From NCBI GenBank assembly GCA_902764915.1, contig CACWXY010000005.1, positions 93,955 through 157,954 of the forward strand: 64,000 bases of DNA. Direction: 5' to 3'. This DNA is from an uncultured Eubacteriales bacterium. Its GTDB lineage: Bacteria > Bacillota > Clostridia > Christensenellales > Aristaeellaceae. Position 1 is the stretch's first letter. Each line of letters begins with the position of its first letter. A program made the translations under genes and the position numbers. Below the pieces are notes generated by a model, which was given only the letters and a program-made list of their open reading frames with translations, was not told the origin of the DNA and did not search any database. Of this stretch, positions 48,415 through 58,129 are shown in pieces.

Positions 48415-49653
48415 ATGAAGAAACTCGTCGGACTGATGCTGGTTCTCATGCTCGCCCTTGCAATGACAGTCTCTGCAAGCGCAGCTACCGAGGTACACAT
48501 CTGGCACACCTTTACCGAAGGACAGCAGGCTGCTCTTCAGGAGATCGTTGATGGCTTCAATGCAAGCCAGAGCGATTATGTAGCCGTTCTGGAATCCCAG
48601 GCTTACTCTGGATTTACGGATGCGGTTTATCAGGCCACTGCCAACGGCGTCGGACCCAGCATTATCTTCAACTATGGTTCCGAAGCGGCCAAGTATGTTC
48701 CCGACAACAAGGTTGTCAACCTGAAGCCCTATATCTATGACCCCGAAATCGGCATGGTGGATGTCTATGAATCCCTGCCGGAAGCGCTCCGCAAGGAAGT
48801 AGAAGGCTTCGAAAAGGAAGGCATCTATTATCTGCCCTGCTACACCACCGGTCCCGTTCTGTTCTACAACACTGCGATCTATGATGAAATGGGCTTCCAG
48901 CCCCCCAAGACCTGGGAAGAGCTGGCCGAGCAGTCCAAGGCCATCTATGAAGCCAAGGGCATTGCCGGCTACTCCGGCGCGGACGGCCTCACCGACCTTA
49001 TGCAGACCCTGATCCTCCAGAGCGGCAATGGCTACATTGACGTGGAGAACAAGTGCGTGCTGTTTGACACGGAAGAAACCCTGAAGTGGCTGCAGTGGTA
49101 CGGAGAGAATGTACAGAACGAGTACTTCCTCGACGGCCCGACCATTTCTGACTACATCTCCGGCGACTTCAATGCCGCGAATGTGGCTTCCTACTCCGGT
49201 TCCTGCGCTGGCCAGCCCTACATTGAGCTGCCCACCTTCTCCTGCGCGCCCCTGCCCAGAAGCATCAATACCGAATGGTATCCTTCCTGGAACCGTGGCC
49301 CCATCGTCTTTGACAAGGGCGACGACGTAAACAAGGGTGCCTATCTGTTTGTCAAGTACATGCTCCAGCCTGAAGTCAACACCGCATGGGTGAAGGCAGT
49401 CAATGCTCTGTCCTCCTACGGCACCACCCAGGCCTGTGACGCATACAAGGCATACAGTGCGGATCTGTCCGTTTCCCTCCAGGCGCTCCAGGCCAATCTG
49501 GATGTAGCCGGCGCTCTGCCCAATGTCACCGGTTCCGCTCAGGTCCGTGACGCGCTCAAGGAAACCGCCCAGAAGGTCGGCGGCGGCATGGATGCTGCTG
49601 AACAGCTGAAAGTGCTCGTCGAAACCTGCAACAACGCACTGCAGGCCAAGTAA
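48415..49653 (+). CDS. Extracellular sugar-binding protein (UgpB/MalE-like)
   Basis: A 412-residue family 1 binding protein. MKKLVGLMLVLMLALAMTVS is a signal peptide ending ASAATEVH without a lipobox. The mature part has EVHIWHTFTEGQQAALQEIV and KYVPDNKVVNLKPYIYD, typical of glycerol-3-phosphate/oligosaccharide-binding proteins. AGGAGG precedes the ATG at 48415. It is the first gene of a complete importer with ATPase and two permeases. The ligand is unknown; the DUF4838 and DUF6259 enzymes downstream suggest a complex or uronic glycan. Confidence 0.92.
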   Translation: MKKLVGLMLVLMLALAMTVSASAATEVHIWHTFTEGQQAALQEIVDGFNASQSDYVAVLESQAYSGFTDAVYQATANGVGPSIIFNYGSEAAKYVPDNKVVNLKPYIYDPEIGMVDVYESLPEALRKEVEGFEKEGIYYLPCYTTGPVLFYNTAIYDEMGFQPPKTWEELAEQSKAIYEAKGIAGYSGADGLTDLMQTLILQSGNGYIDVENKCVLFDTEETLKWLQWYGENVQNEYFLDGPTISDYISGDFNAANVASYSGSCAGQPYIELPTFSCAPLPRSINTEWYPSWNRGPIVFDKGDDVNKGAYLFVKYMLQPEVNTAWVKAVNALSSYGTTQACDAYKAYSADLSVSLQALQANLDVAGALPNVTGSAQVRDALKETAQKVGGGMDAAEQLKVLVETCNNALQAK

Positions 49654-49666
49654 TACCATGTCTATC

Positions 49667-49706
49667 ATGAGGCTGTCGGATGCTGCATCTGCCAGCCTCA
49701 TTTTTT
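49667..49706 (+). terminator. Terminator-like hairpin between binding protein and ATPase genes
   Basis: A 9-bp stem (49667-49675 with 49693-49701) with further pairing possible inside, then six T. Because the importer genes follow within 25 bases, it is probably a partial terminator that raises binding-protein expression. Confidence 0.7.
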
Positions 49707-49726
49707 CTGAGGGAGGAAACAAGTAA

Positions 49727-50785
49727 ATGCGTGTTGTACTTGATCATGTGACCAAGAAGTTTGATGACTTCACTGCTGTAAGTGAGTTCAGTGCCACCCT
49801 CGAAGACGGCGAACTGGTCTGCCTGCTGGGGCCCTCCGGCTGCGGCAAGTCTACCCTGCTGAATATGCTTTCCGGCATACTCCCCCCTACCGGCGGACAG
49901 ATTTTCTTTGACAAGGATAACGTCACGAATATGCCTCCGGAAAAGCGCGGGGTCGGCCTCGTCTTCCAGAATTACGCGCTCTATCCGCATATGACTGTGC
50001 TGGACAACATCTGTTTCCCCCTGGAAACACAGCACGTGCCGAAGCCGGAGCGTATCGAGCGTGCCAACGAAATCGCCAAGCTGGTGCATGTGGACACACT
50101 GATGCAGCGCCGGCCCGGTGAGCTCTCCGGCGGCCAGCAGCAGCGTGTCGCCATCGCCCGCGCGCTTGTCAAGAACCCGCGTCTCCTGCTTCTGGACGAA
50201 CCGCTTTCCAACCTCGACGCCCGTCTGCGCCTGGAAATGCGCGAAGAGATCCGCCGTATCCAGCAGCGCACCAAAGTAACCGCCGTCTTTGTTACCCATG
50301 ACCAGGAGGAGGCACTGGCCATCTCTGACCGGGTTATCCTGATGAAGGCCGGCGTGGTCCAGCAGAACGACCTGCCCCAGCGCCTGTATGACGAGCCCTG
50401 CAACCAGTTTGTCGCCAACTTTCTGGGCAATCCGCCCATCAACAACATCCCCGGCACGGTCCACGGCCATCTGTTCTTTGCCGACGGGACAGACGAAGGC
50501 ATCTCCCTGCCGCTGTTCCAGAACATTGCTGACGGGAAGAGAGTCAATCTGTCCATCCGCGCAGAGGCTTTCATTCCGGAAGAGAACGGTCCGATTCCTG
50601 CCCATGTGGAACGGGTCTTTACCATGGGCAAGGAAGAGCTTGCAATTATGACGCTGGGCGATACCGAGTTCCGCGCCTATATTGACACCGAAGTCGGACT
50701 GGTCAACGGGCAGAACACCCGGCTTAATGTGCGCCGCCGCGGCGTATTCGTCTTTGACCTGGAAAGCGGGGCGAAGCTTGCGTGA
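49727..50785 (+). CDS. Sugar ABC transporter ATP-binding protein (MsmX/UgpC/MalK family)
   Basis: The 352-residue ATPase of the importer. Walker A is GPSGCGKSTLL, signature LSGGQQQR, Walker B LLLLDEPLSNLD and the switch histidine in AVFVTHDQEEAL. The C-terminal 110 residues form the OB-like regulatory domain of the MalK group. GGGAGG precedes the ATG, and its stop overlaps the next start as GTGA. It is the only sugar-importer ATPase in the window. MsmX in Bacillus is known to serve several importers, so it may also drive the permeases at 1-1131 and 40307-42215 (inference). Confidence 0.94.
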   Translation: MRVVLDHVTKKFDDFTAVSEFSATLEDGELVCLLGPSGCGKSTLLNMLSGILPPTGGQIFFDKDNVTNMPPEKRGVGLVFQNYALYPHMTVLDNICFPLETQHVPKPERIERANEIAKLVHVDTLMQRRPGELSGGQQQRVAIARALVKNPRLLLLDEPLSNLDARLRLEMREEIRRIQQRTKVTAVFVTHDQEEALAISDRVILMKAGVVQQNDLPQRLYDEPCNQFVANFLGNPPINNIPGTVHGHLFFADGTDEGISLPLFQNIADGKRVNLSIRAEAFIPEENGPIPAHVERVFTMGKEELAIMTLGDTEFRAYIDTEVGLVNGQNTRLNVRRRGVFVFDLESGAKLA

Positions 50786-51714
50786 AAAAACAGTCCGCCG
50801 AAAACGATGTGGTCTATCGCAGTAAGTTTGAGGTCATAGAGCCCTATCTGTATCTTCTCCCCTTCTTCCTGGGCGTAGCGGTCTTTACCCTCTATCCCGT
50901 AGTCAATGTCGTGCTCATGTCCTTTAAGCAGGATTACAGCATGCTCACACGCGGATTCTCTTCCTGGGGACTGGGAAACTATGTCAAGACGCTGAATGAC
51001 CCCAATTTCTGGCAGGCCATCCGAAATACACTGAAATATGTGCTTCTGGTTGTTCCTATTTCACTGGCCCTTTCTCTGGTCATTGCCAACTTCCTGAACC
51101 AGAAGCTCAAGGGCTCTGCCATCTTCCAGAGCATTTTCTTCCTTCCCATGGTCACCAGCGTAACTGCCGTTGGCCTTGCCTGGAAGTTCATGTTCAATAA
51201 CCGCGGCGTCATCAACTATCTGCTGGGTCTTGTGGGGGTAAAGGCTATTCCATGGCTGCGCTCCGCACAGGGCGGCGCCTATAACATGACAGCCCTGGTG
51301 ATCTTCGGCATCTGGAACATACTGCCGTTTACCATTATTCTTCTGCTGTCCGGTCTGCAGAACATTGACCCCCAGTACCGGATCGCAGCCAAGGTTGACG
51401 CAGCCTCCAGTCTTCGGATTTTCTTCCGGATTACCGTGCCGCTCCTGGCGCCTACCATTTTCCTGGTATGTATTGTCAATACCATCAGCTGCTTTAAGGT
51501 ATTCTCGGAGCTTTATCCGCTCTTTGGCGGGAACCCCGGTTCCATGGGCAATCTCTATACGGTTGTCTATTACATACGTACCAGTATGATGCAGTATCAG
51601 GACTACGGCGTTGCCTCTGCAGCCGCTCTGATCCTGTTCCTGTTCATCTTTGTCTTTACCATGCTGCAGCAGGGAATCCGTAAGATTACAGCCAGAAGGA
51701 GTGTGCGTACATGA
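50782..51714 (+). CDS. Sugar ABC transporter permease, UgpA/MalF-type
   Basis: A membrane subunit of 310 residues, six helices. YLYLLPFFLGVAVFTLYPVV is the usual first helix of the UgpA group. The ATPase-contact loop is AAKVDAASSLRIFFRITVPL. A GTG start at 50782 overlaps the ATPase stop by four bases. Its own stop overlaps the next permease start (ATGA). Confidence 0.93.
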   Translation: MKKQSAENDVVYRSKFEVIEPYLYLLPFFLGVAVFTLYPVVNVVLMSFKQDYSMLTRGFSSWGLGNYVKTLNDPNFWQAIRNTLKYVLLVVPISLALSLVIANFLNQKLKGSAIFQSIFFLPMVTSVTAVGLAWKFMFNNRGVINYLLGLVGVKAIPWLRSAQGGAYNMTALVIFGIWNILPFTIILLLSGLQNIDPQYRIAAKVDAASSLRIFFRITVPLLAPTIFLVCIVNTISCFKVFSELYPLFGGNPGSMGNLYTVVYYIRTSMMQYQDYGVASAAALILFLFIFVFTMLQQGIRKITARRSVRT

Positions 51715-52529
51715 GAAAACTGTCCAGAGTATTCACATACCTGTTTCTGACGGTAACCGGCATTATCATGTTCTTTCCCTTCTTCTGGATGTTCATGTCG
51801 GCCTTCAAGACCAGTGCGGAAGTCACCGCCTCCCCGCCTGTATGGCTTCCCTCTTCCTTCAGTCTCGTGAACTTCCAGCTGGCATTCCAGAAGGCGCCCT
51901 TTCTGCGCTACTTTCTTAACTCGATCATTGTCATGGTATCCAGTGTCACGGTAACCACCGTTACCTCCATTCTGGCCGCCTTTGCGTTCTCACGCCTGCG
52001 CTTTCCAGGACGGCAGACACTGTTTACTCTGCTGCTGAGCATGATGATGCTGCCTTTTGAAATGCTCATCATCACCAACTATCGGACAGTCATTGACCTG
52101 GGCATCTATGATTCCATGTGGGCTCTGGTGCTTCCGTTTACTAGTTCCATTTTCTACACCTATATTCTCAAGAACTTCTTTGACACCGTACCGGACAGCC
52201 TTTACTGGTCCGCCCGCATTGACGGATCCAGTAACTGGAACTATCTGTGGAAGGTCATGGTGCCCATGGCGCGCCCCTCGCTGACCACCGTTATCCTTCT
52301 CAATGCCCTGGCCAGCTGGAACAGCTTCATGTGGCCCATGTATGTCATTGCCACCGATACCTATCGTACACTGCCCTGGGGCCTGCAGGTCTTTACCACA
52401 GAAGCCGGTTCCAATCCGGAACAGCAGATGGCAGCTTCCACGGTTGTCGTGCTTCCCATGATTATCCTGTTCCTGTTTGCGCGCAAGTACATCGTCGGAG
52501 GCGTAGCCCGCGGCGGTCTGAAAGGCTAA
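51711..52529 (+). CDS. Sugar ABC transporter permease, UgpE/MalG-type
   Basis: The partner channel subunit, 272 residues, six helices. GIIMFFPFFWMFMSAFKTSA is the typical first helix and following motif. The coupling loop is YWSARIDGSSNWNYLWKVMVPMA. It ends VGGVARGGLKG as is common in the family. It is translationally coupled to the preceding permease and is followed by a strong terminator, closing the importer operon. Confidence 0.93.
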   Translation: MRKLSRVFTYLFLTVTGIIMFFPFFWMFMSAFKTSAEVTASPPVWLPSSFSLVNFQLAFQKAPFLRYFLNSIIVMVSSVTVTTVTSILAAFAFSRLRFPGRQTLFTLLLSMMMLPFEMLIITNYRTVIDLGIYDSMWALVLPFTSSIFYTYILKNFFDTVPDSLYWSARIDGSSNWNYLWKVMVPMARPSLTTVILLNALASWNSFMWPMYVIATDTYRTLPWGLQVFTTEAGSNPEQQMAASTVVVLPMIILFLFARKYIVGGVARGGLKG

Positions 52530-52567
52530 AAGCACAGCGAAAGCTGATGTTTGCAGTACCAGAAATG

Positions 52568-52609
52568 AACAGAATCATCTCTTTGCAGCAAGAGATGATT
52601 CTGTTTTTC
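52568..52609 (+). terminator. Strong intrinsic terminator of the importer operon
   Basis: A perfect 16-bp stem (52568-52583 with 52590-52605), a 6-base loop and five T. Confidence 0.95.
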
Positions 52610-52706
52610 GTTTGCGCAGCGTCCCCCCCAATACACCGGCACATCCATGTCCAGAGTTTTTTCGATTTTTTCCCGGGCAAATTCCTTTCCTCCCGGGCAT
52701 CTTTTC

Positions 52707-52715
52707 TGGTACAAT
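52707..52715 (+). promoter_or_regulatory. Extended -10 promoter upstream of the tandem GNAT gene
   Basis: TGGTACAAT is an extended -10 element about 110 bases upstream of the gene. No good -35 is seen. It would start the GNAT, DUF4838 and DUF6259 operon after the terminator. Confidence 0.4.
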
Positions 52716-52822
52716 CGTGTCGCGAGAATGACCGTTACAACAGAGAGGCAAGAGGGGAAATCATACCTTTCTCTGCCCGCTTTCGCATATCCCTTTTCTG
52801 CACGAATGGAGGTTATTCAACG

Positions 52823-53875
52823 ATGTATGTACGTCTGTTCCAGCCATCTGATCTCTCTGCCGTTATCGGCCTGTGGAATGCCAGTGTTCAGGAGGGTGAA
52901 GTTGTATACTATGACCTTTCGGAGCCATACTTTCATACCAAGTTTGAACAGGACCCGAACTATGATCCCCGCTATACGCTTGTCGCGGAAGAGAACGGTG
53001 AAGTGGTGGGCTTTATCAGCGGAATCGCCAAAAAAATCTTTCTGGACAAGGAGACCCATGAAAATACGCCCGGCTTTATTACCTGCTTCTTTGTACGCAG
53101 GGACTGCCGCGGACATGGCATCGGTCGAGCCCTCGTGGAAGCGCTCTGTTCGCGTTTTAAGGCTGATGGAAAGCACTTTGTCGCTATCTCCAACGATAAT
53201 CCCGTAAACCTGGACTGGCGTATCCCCGGAACGCCGGGGCACGATCATAACAACACGCCCGGCATGGATATGGATTCTCCTGGCTATGGGTTTGCCCTGC
53301 GTCTGGGGTTCCAGGAAACCGTCCGTGAAATCGCCATGTACCTGAACCTGAAGGACTATATTCCCTGGGATGGAATGAAGGCAAAACAGGAGCAGCTGCT
53401 TGCCCAGGGAATCTATACCGGACAGTATGATGCCGCTCTTAACTATGATTATGACCGCATCTGTGACCGGGTAGGGAATGAATACTGGAGAGAAGTCATC
53501 CGGTCCGAAACGCGCTGCTGGAAGGAAAACCGCCCCAACACGGATGTGCGCTTCATTCCCAACGGCACAAAGATTCCCTCCGGTCCCCGGCCCATGATTG
53601 TTGCCACACACGACCGGCACATCATCGGTTTCACAGGGCCTGTGGATCTGCAGGAGAGCGGGCGCGGCTGGTTCTGCGGTATTTTTACTGACCCGGAGTT
53701 TGAGCATCGCGGCATTGCGCCTGTACTGTTCCACCTGCTGATGCAGGCGTTTATCGCAGAAGGCGCTGCCTTCTCCACACTGTTCACAGGGGAAGAGAAC
53801 CGCGCCCAGAATATTTACCTGCGCACTGGCTTCCGGATTGCCCGGCGGTTTACGCTGATGCGCAAAGAAATCTGA
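52823..53875 (+). CDS. Tandem GNAT N-acetyltransferase
   Basis: A 350-residue protein with two GNAT domains. The first has FVRRDCRGHGIGRALVEAL, the acetyl-CoA pyrophosphate loop. The second, from about residue 240, has FTDPEFEHRGIAPVLFHLL, also matching motif A, followed by IYLRTGFRIARRF. Between them is a helical segment. GGAGG lies 11 bases before the ATG at 52823; the long open frame upstream is the tail of the permease gene in another frame. Tandem GNATs acetylate small molecules or sugars. It precedes the DUF4838 gene by 17 bases, so it probably works on the same glycan or its products. Confidence 0.88.
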   Translation: MYVRLFQPSDLSAVIGLWNASVQEGEVVYYDLSEPYFHTKFEQDPNYDPRYTLVAEENGEVVGFISGIAKKIFLDKETHENTPGFITCFFVRRDCRGHGIGRALVEALCSRFKADGKHFVAISNDNPVNLDWRIPGTPGHDHNNTPGMDMDSPGYGFALRLGFQETVREIAMYLNLKDYIPWDGMKAKQEQLLAQGIYTGQYDAALNYDYDRICDRVGNEYWREVIRSETRCWKENRPNTDVRFIPNGTKIPSGPRPMIVATHDRHIIGFTGPVDLQESGRGWFCGIFTDPEFEHRGIAPVLFHLLMQAFIAEGAAFSTLFTGEENRAQNIYLRTGFRIARRFTLMRKEI

Positions 53876-53892
53876 CGAAAAGAGGTCAGCCT

Positions 53893-55623
53893 ATGCTCCG
53901 CATTGAAAGCGTGGTTTCCATTCGTCTGTGTGCCGATGCAGCTGAGTGTGTTTCCTATGCTGCCGAGGAACTGACCCGCTGTCTTGCAGCCGCCGGAATC
54001 CAGACCTGTATGGAGCCCGAACCGCATGTCTCCTGCGTCACTGTTCATCTGAACGATCACGTTCCTGGCCTGCCCGGCGGCGCCTTCCGCCGCAGCGTTT
54101 CCCAGGACTGTGTTCTTCTGGAGGCCTCCGAAGGATGCGGTATTGTCTACGGCACTTACGATTTTCTCGAGTCACTCGGGTTTCGCTTTCTCGCACCGGA
54201 TTGTGAGACCGTTCCGTCTGCACCGCTGCAGGTGAAAGAAGGCGTAACGGAACAGACGCCGGCCTTCCAGGCCAGAGAGCTGTTCTGGCGCGCAGCCATG
54301 GACGGTGCCTTTGCTGTCCGGCTCCGGCTGAACTCCGCCCGTTCCACAATCACGCCGCGGCAGGGCGGAAAGCTTATGTTCTATAATTTTTCTCATTCCT
54401 TTAACGAACTGGTGCCCATAGAAACATGGTTCGATTCCCATCCCGAATACTTTTCCATGAAGAATCATGTCCGTCTGAGAGAGAAAACACAGCTGTGTCT
54501 CAGCAACCCGGATGTACTCCGGCTCTGCATACAGGGTGTGCGGGGCTGGATTCACGAGCATCCGGAATGCCGGATCTTTTCCGTTTCCATGAACGACTGG
54601 TACAACGCCTGTGAATGCCCTGCGTGCCGTGCCATTGACGAGGAGGAAGGCAGTCAGGCCGGAAGCGTCATCCGGTTTGTCAACGCCATTGCCGATGACA
54701 TTGCGAAGGACTACCCGCAGGTCATGATTCATACGTTTGCCTATCTGTACTGCCGCCGTCCTCCCAGGCACGTCCGTCCCAGAAGGAATGTGATTGTCCG
54801 CCTCTGTTCCATTGAATGCTGTTTCTCGCATCCCATCGGGTCCTGCCATCGCGAGCGCGGCGGCATCGATGTGCAGTACGGCAGTGCGTCCAATTTTGCC
54901 GATGCACCGTCTACAGACACTTCCTTTCCGGATGATCTCCGGAAATGGTCCGCCATCTGTGAGAATCTCTTTATCTGGGACTACACAACCAACTATGCCA
55001 ATTATCTGCTTCCCTTCCCCAATCTCCGTGTCCTGAAAGAGAACCTTCTTCTTTTCCAGCGCTACGGCATCAAAGGCGTCCTGGAGCAGGGAAACTTCTC
55101 CCATGGGCAGTGCAGCGCACTGGGGCAGCTGAAAACCTATCTTCTGGGAAAGCTGCTCTGGGATCCGCACCAGGATACGGATCAGCTGACGAAAGACTTT
55201 GTAAGCGGCTATTATGGAAGCGCATCCGCACCGATGCTGGCCTATGTTCATCTGTGGGAAGAGGCTGCAGGATCATGCCACGCAGGCATCTATGACATGC
55301 CGGACGCAGCATATCTCACAGACGAGATCCTTGCCCGTGCCCAAACGCTTCTGTCCCAGGCCGCTGCCCTCGCACAGACAGCAGCAGACAGAGAGCGTGT
55401 AGACAGAGAAGCCCTGTCCATTCGCTATGCACAGCTTGCCCGTGAGGCACCGAATACGCCCGGTCATGATCAGGCTGTGGAGAATTTCATGCAGGATGTA
55501 AGACGTCTTGGGATTACGGAACTCTTTGAGAGAAAAGACCTGGAAGCTTCCGGCGAACTTCTGCGCACATGCATGTATACCAGAGACCGTCAGTCCGTTC
55601 CCGCCATAACCTATCCGATTTAA
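53893..55623 (+). CDS. DUF4838 domain protein, predicted glycoside hydrolase-like
   Basis: A 576-residue protein without a signal peptide. The N-terminal 120 residues resemble the GH67N/GH20b-type domain that precedes many exo-glycosidase barrels (YAAEELTRCLAAAGI, then GIVYGTYDFLESLGFRFLAP). The central region FNELVPIETWFDSHPEYFSM and FSVSMNDWYNACECPACRAI, with its CxxC, is the DUF4838 signature. Members occur in polysaccharide-degradation loci, but catalysis has not been assigned to a family to my knowledge. It lies 17 bases after the GNAT gene and 14 bases before the DUF6259 gene. Confidence 0.82.
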   Translation: MLRIESVVSIRLCADAAECVSYAAEELTRCLAAAGIQTCMEPEPHVSCVTVHLNDHVPGLPGGAFRRSVSQDCVLLEASEGCGIVYGTYDFLESLGFRFLAPDCETVPSAPLQVKEGVTEQTPAFQARELFWRAAMDGAFAVRLRLNSARSTITPRQGGKLMFYNFSHSFNELVPIETWFDSHPEYFSMKNHVRLREKTQLCLSNPDVLRLCIQGVRGWIHEHPECRIFSVSMNDWYNACECPACRAIDEEEGSQAGSVIRFVNAIADDIAKDYPQVMIHTFAYLYCRRPPRHVRPRRNVIVRLCSIECCFSHPIGSCHRERGGIDVQYGSASNFADAPSTDTSFPDDLRKWSAICENLFIWDYTTNYANYLLPFPNLRVLKENLLLFQRYGIKGVLEQGNFSHGQCSALGQLKTYLLGKLLWDPHQDTDQLTKDFVSGYYGSASAPMLAYVHLWEEAAGSCHAGIYDMPDAAYLTDEILARAQTLLSQAAALAQTAADRERVDREALSIRYAQLAREAPNTPGHDQAVENFMQDVRRLGITELFERKDLEASGELLRTCMYTRDRQSVPAITYPI

Positions 55624-55637
55624 GGAGGTAACAGTCC

Positions 55638-57845
55638 ATGTATGAGTCCCGTCTTCATCTGACCAATGGCGTTGTTTCCCTTGCCCTGGACTCGCTCAAC
55701 GGGGAAATGCTGGAATTTGTCCGTGAGAGCACCGGCGACAATATCCTGAAAAACCATGTGCGCCGCACCTGGTCCCTGCTGGATGGCATGCTTCTTTCCG
55801 ATCATGGATCACTTCGGTTTCATGTTCCCCGCTACAGAGACATCAAGGCCGATGCTTCCCTGAAGCCTGTCATAGAAATCACACAGGAGCCGCAGTCAGC
55901 CTGTGCCAGACTTCACTACCCCGCGCTTATGGCAGGCACAGAAAAGCTGGAACTCGCAGCGGATATCACTATCTGCCTGAAGCCGGAAGACTGCCGTACA
56001 TACTGGACGCTTTCACTGGACAACCGGACCGGCTGCGAACTGGATGATATCGCATTCCCCTGTATTGACGGCGCATGGCTGGGCGAAGAGTGGGAAGATG
56101 ATGTGCTGGTCTATCCGCACTTTGCCGGCTGCCGGATCACCAACCCGACTGCCCAGCTGGCTTCCCCGCCCCGAATGATTCACTGGAAATGGCAGGAATA
56201 TGTCTATGAATACAATGTTGGGCAGGCTACAGGCATCGAGGACGAGCGCGGCGCCTATGTCCTGCGTCTGAATTATTCCGGACAGGCATCCATGCTCTGG
56301 ATGGATCTGTTTGATCCACAGGAAAGCACCGGAATCTACCTCACCTGTCGAAATACACATCTGACCATGAAAGCCCTGCGTATGGAATCCTTTGGAAACG
56401 AGGACCCTGGTGCCGGGCTGGCTATTTTACATCGTCCCGGCACGCATAACGGCGTCTGGACCAGTGACGAATGTGTTCTGGCTTTCCACGAAGGCGACTG
56501 GCACTGGGCTGCGGATGATTACCGTGCCTGGTTTTCCACACTGCAGCGGCGTGCACCAGGAAACCATCGTCCCAAATGGTTTGAGACAAGCCCTGGTCTG
56601 ATAGCGCACTATGATTTTCAGTACCAGGGAGGCGGCATTGTTCATACCTTCCGGGATATCCCTGAACTGATGCGCGAAGCGCAGAAGATGGGATTCACAC
56701 ACCTGCTTCTTGCCGGCTGGCATGAGGACGGGTTTGATTATGGGTTCCCGCATTACAGGCCCAATCCGCTCCTGGGAACGGAGCAGGAACTGAAAGACGC
56801 GCTTGCTGCGTGCAGACAGATGGGCGGACATGTATGCTTCTATATCAATTCCAGGCTGTGCAATACCGGCTTTGCCTCTGAACAGGAGCGGATCCGCACC
56901 AGTGCAGTCATGCGGCGGGACGGATCTTTGTATATTGAAAAATACGGCGCCGATGATATTTCCTTCGCTTCCATGTGCATCAATGACACCGCCTGGCGCA
57001 GCTTCCTGTATGATACAGTGCATTACCTGACCCATGAGATCGGTGCAGACGGCATGTATCTTGATCAGCTGGCCATGGCCAACAGCTGCAAGTGCTACCA
57101 TCCGGGCCACACGGAGCACACAGGGAATCCCTGTGCCTGGAACCAGGGGTATGAAAAGCTCCTGAATGAACTGCAGTCCGATTACGCGCCGGAGGGCATG
57201 GCCCTCATTTATGAAGGGTGCAATGATGCCTTTGGCCTGTATTCTTCCGGACAGCTCGTTTCGGAACTGCACTGTCCCCTGCACAGCCGCATGCCGGAAG
57301 TCTATAAGTATACGTTCCCGGATCAGATTCTTGTCGACATGATGAATCCCCGCCGAAATTCCGCCATGCGTCCCGAGCATGTGGCGCGTCATTCCACTGA
57401 GCTGCTGTACCGTGCCTTCACCATGGGCGCATATTTATGGTGCTATGATCTGTACATGGACAATACCTTCCGCAGAGATCCCGAGCAGTATGCCCGTCTT
57501 GTGCGGCTGGTTGCACTGCGCCGCAAGTGGCTTACTCTGTATGGCCAGGGTCGGTTTACGGATACCGTCGGACTGGATGCTGTCCCGGATGGCATGCTTG
57601 TCAAGCGCTATCTCCTCGATCACGGCATTCTTCTTGCCTGTGCCTGTGAAAAGCGGCTTCACGATTCTGTACTGGTTCAGTGGGATTTTCCTGCACCGCC
57701 AAAAGGTGAAATCATGACCAGTCAGTCCCCTGAGCCTTCACCAATGGACTGCCCGGTCCATGAAATCAATGGACAGCGCTGGGTCTGTGTCCAGCTGCCG
57801 GATGACGAGCTTGCCGTTGCCGTCCTCAAGATGTCCAATGAATAA
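55638..57845 (+). CDS. DUF6259 domain protein, predicted glycoside hydrolase
   Basis: A 735-residue protein without a signal peptide. The N-terminal 260 residues form a beta-sandwich (MYESRLHLTNGVVSLALDSL). The central region is a TIM-barrel-like domain: FTHLLLAGWHEDGFDYGFPH, then GADGMYLDQLAMANSCKCYH, where Asp in YLDQ is in the position of a clan GH-D/GH101-type nucleophile, then ALIYEGCNDAFGLYSSGQ. A C-terminal beta domain ends the protein. AAGGAGG precedes the ATG. The catalytic role is inferred from fold-like patterns and context with the importer and DUF4838 protein. Confidence 0.82.
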   Translation: MYESRLHLTNGVVSLALDSLNGEMLEFVRESTGDNILKNHVRRTWSLLDGMLLSDHGSLRFHVPRYRDIKADASLKPVIEITQEPQSACARLHYPALMAGTEKLELAADITICLKPEDCRTYWTLSLDNRTGCELDDIAFPCIDGAWLGEEWEDDVLVYPHFAGCRITNPTAQLASPPRMIHWKWQEYVYEYNVGQATGIEDERGAYVLRLNYSGQASMLWMDLFDPQESTGIYLTCRNTHLTMKALRMESFGNEDPGAGLAILHRPGTHNGVWTSDECVLAFHEGDWHWAADDYRAWFSTLQRRAPGNHRPKWFETSPGLIAHYDFQYQGGGIVHTFRDIPELMREAQKMGFTHLLLAGWHEDGFDYGFPHYRPNPLLGTEQELKDALAACRQMGGHVCFYINSRLCNTGFASEQERIRTSAVMRRDGSLYIEKYGADDISFASMCINDTAWRSFLYDTVHYLTHEIGADGMYLDQLAMANSCKCYHPGHTEHTGNPCAWNQGYEKLLNELQSDYAPEGMALIYEGCNDAFGLYSSGQLVSELHCPLHSRMPEVYKYTFPDQILVDMMNPRRNSAMRPEHVARHSTELLYRAFTMGAYLWCYDLYMDNTFRRDPEQYARLVRLVALRRKWLTLYGQGRFTDTVGLDAVPDGMLVKRYLLDHGILLACACEKRLHDSVLVQWDFPAPPKGEIMTSQSPEPSPMDCPVHEINGQRWVCVQLPDDELAVAVLKMSNE

Positions 57846-58129
57846 GATTCTGTACAGCTTCGGATGCAATGGAAGCCTTCGAATCCTTGCTGTGATTTCT
57901 CGGTGTATCGGACGAAGATGGTGTCTTATGAAGGACTGCATGCAGCATACATGCCCCTCATCCGAAACACGAAAGCACACGTGCCGTCCTATACCAGCTT
58001 ACGACGCTTTCAGGATTACCTTCCTGTTAAACAAGCATGTTCTGTGACCGGTACACCTTGGATGCAGGGACTCAGGAACTATGCCTGTAGATCAAAGGTT
58101 TTCAGCACCCTGGCCATCTTCTCTTCTCT

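Noticed and set aside
52247..52822. N-terminal extension of the tandem GNAT gene
   Set aside because: This frame overlaps the permease gene and crosses a strong terminator; the GGAGG-preceded ATG at 52823 is the real start.
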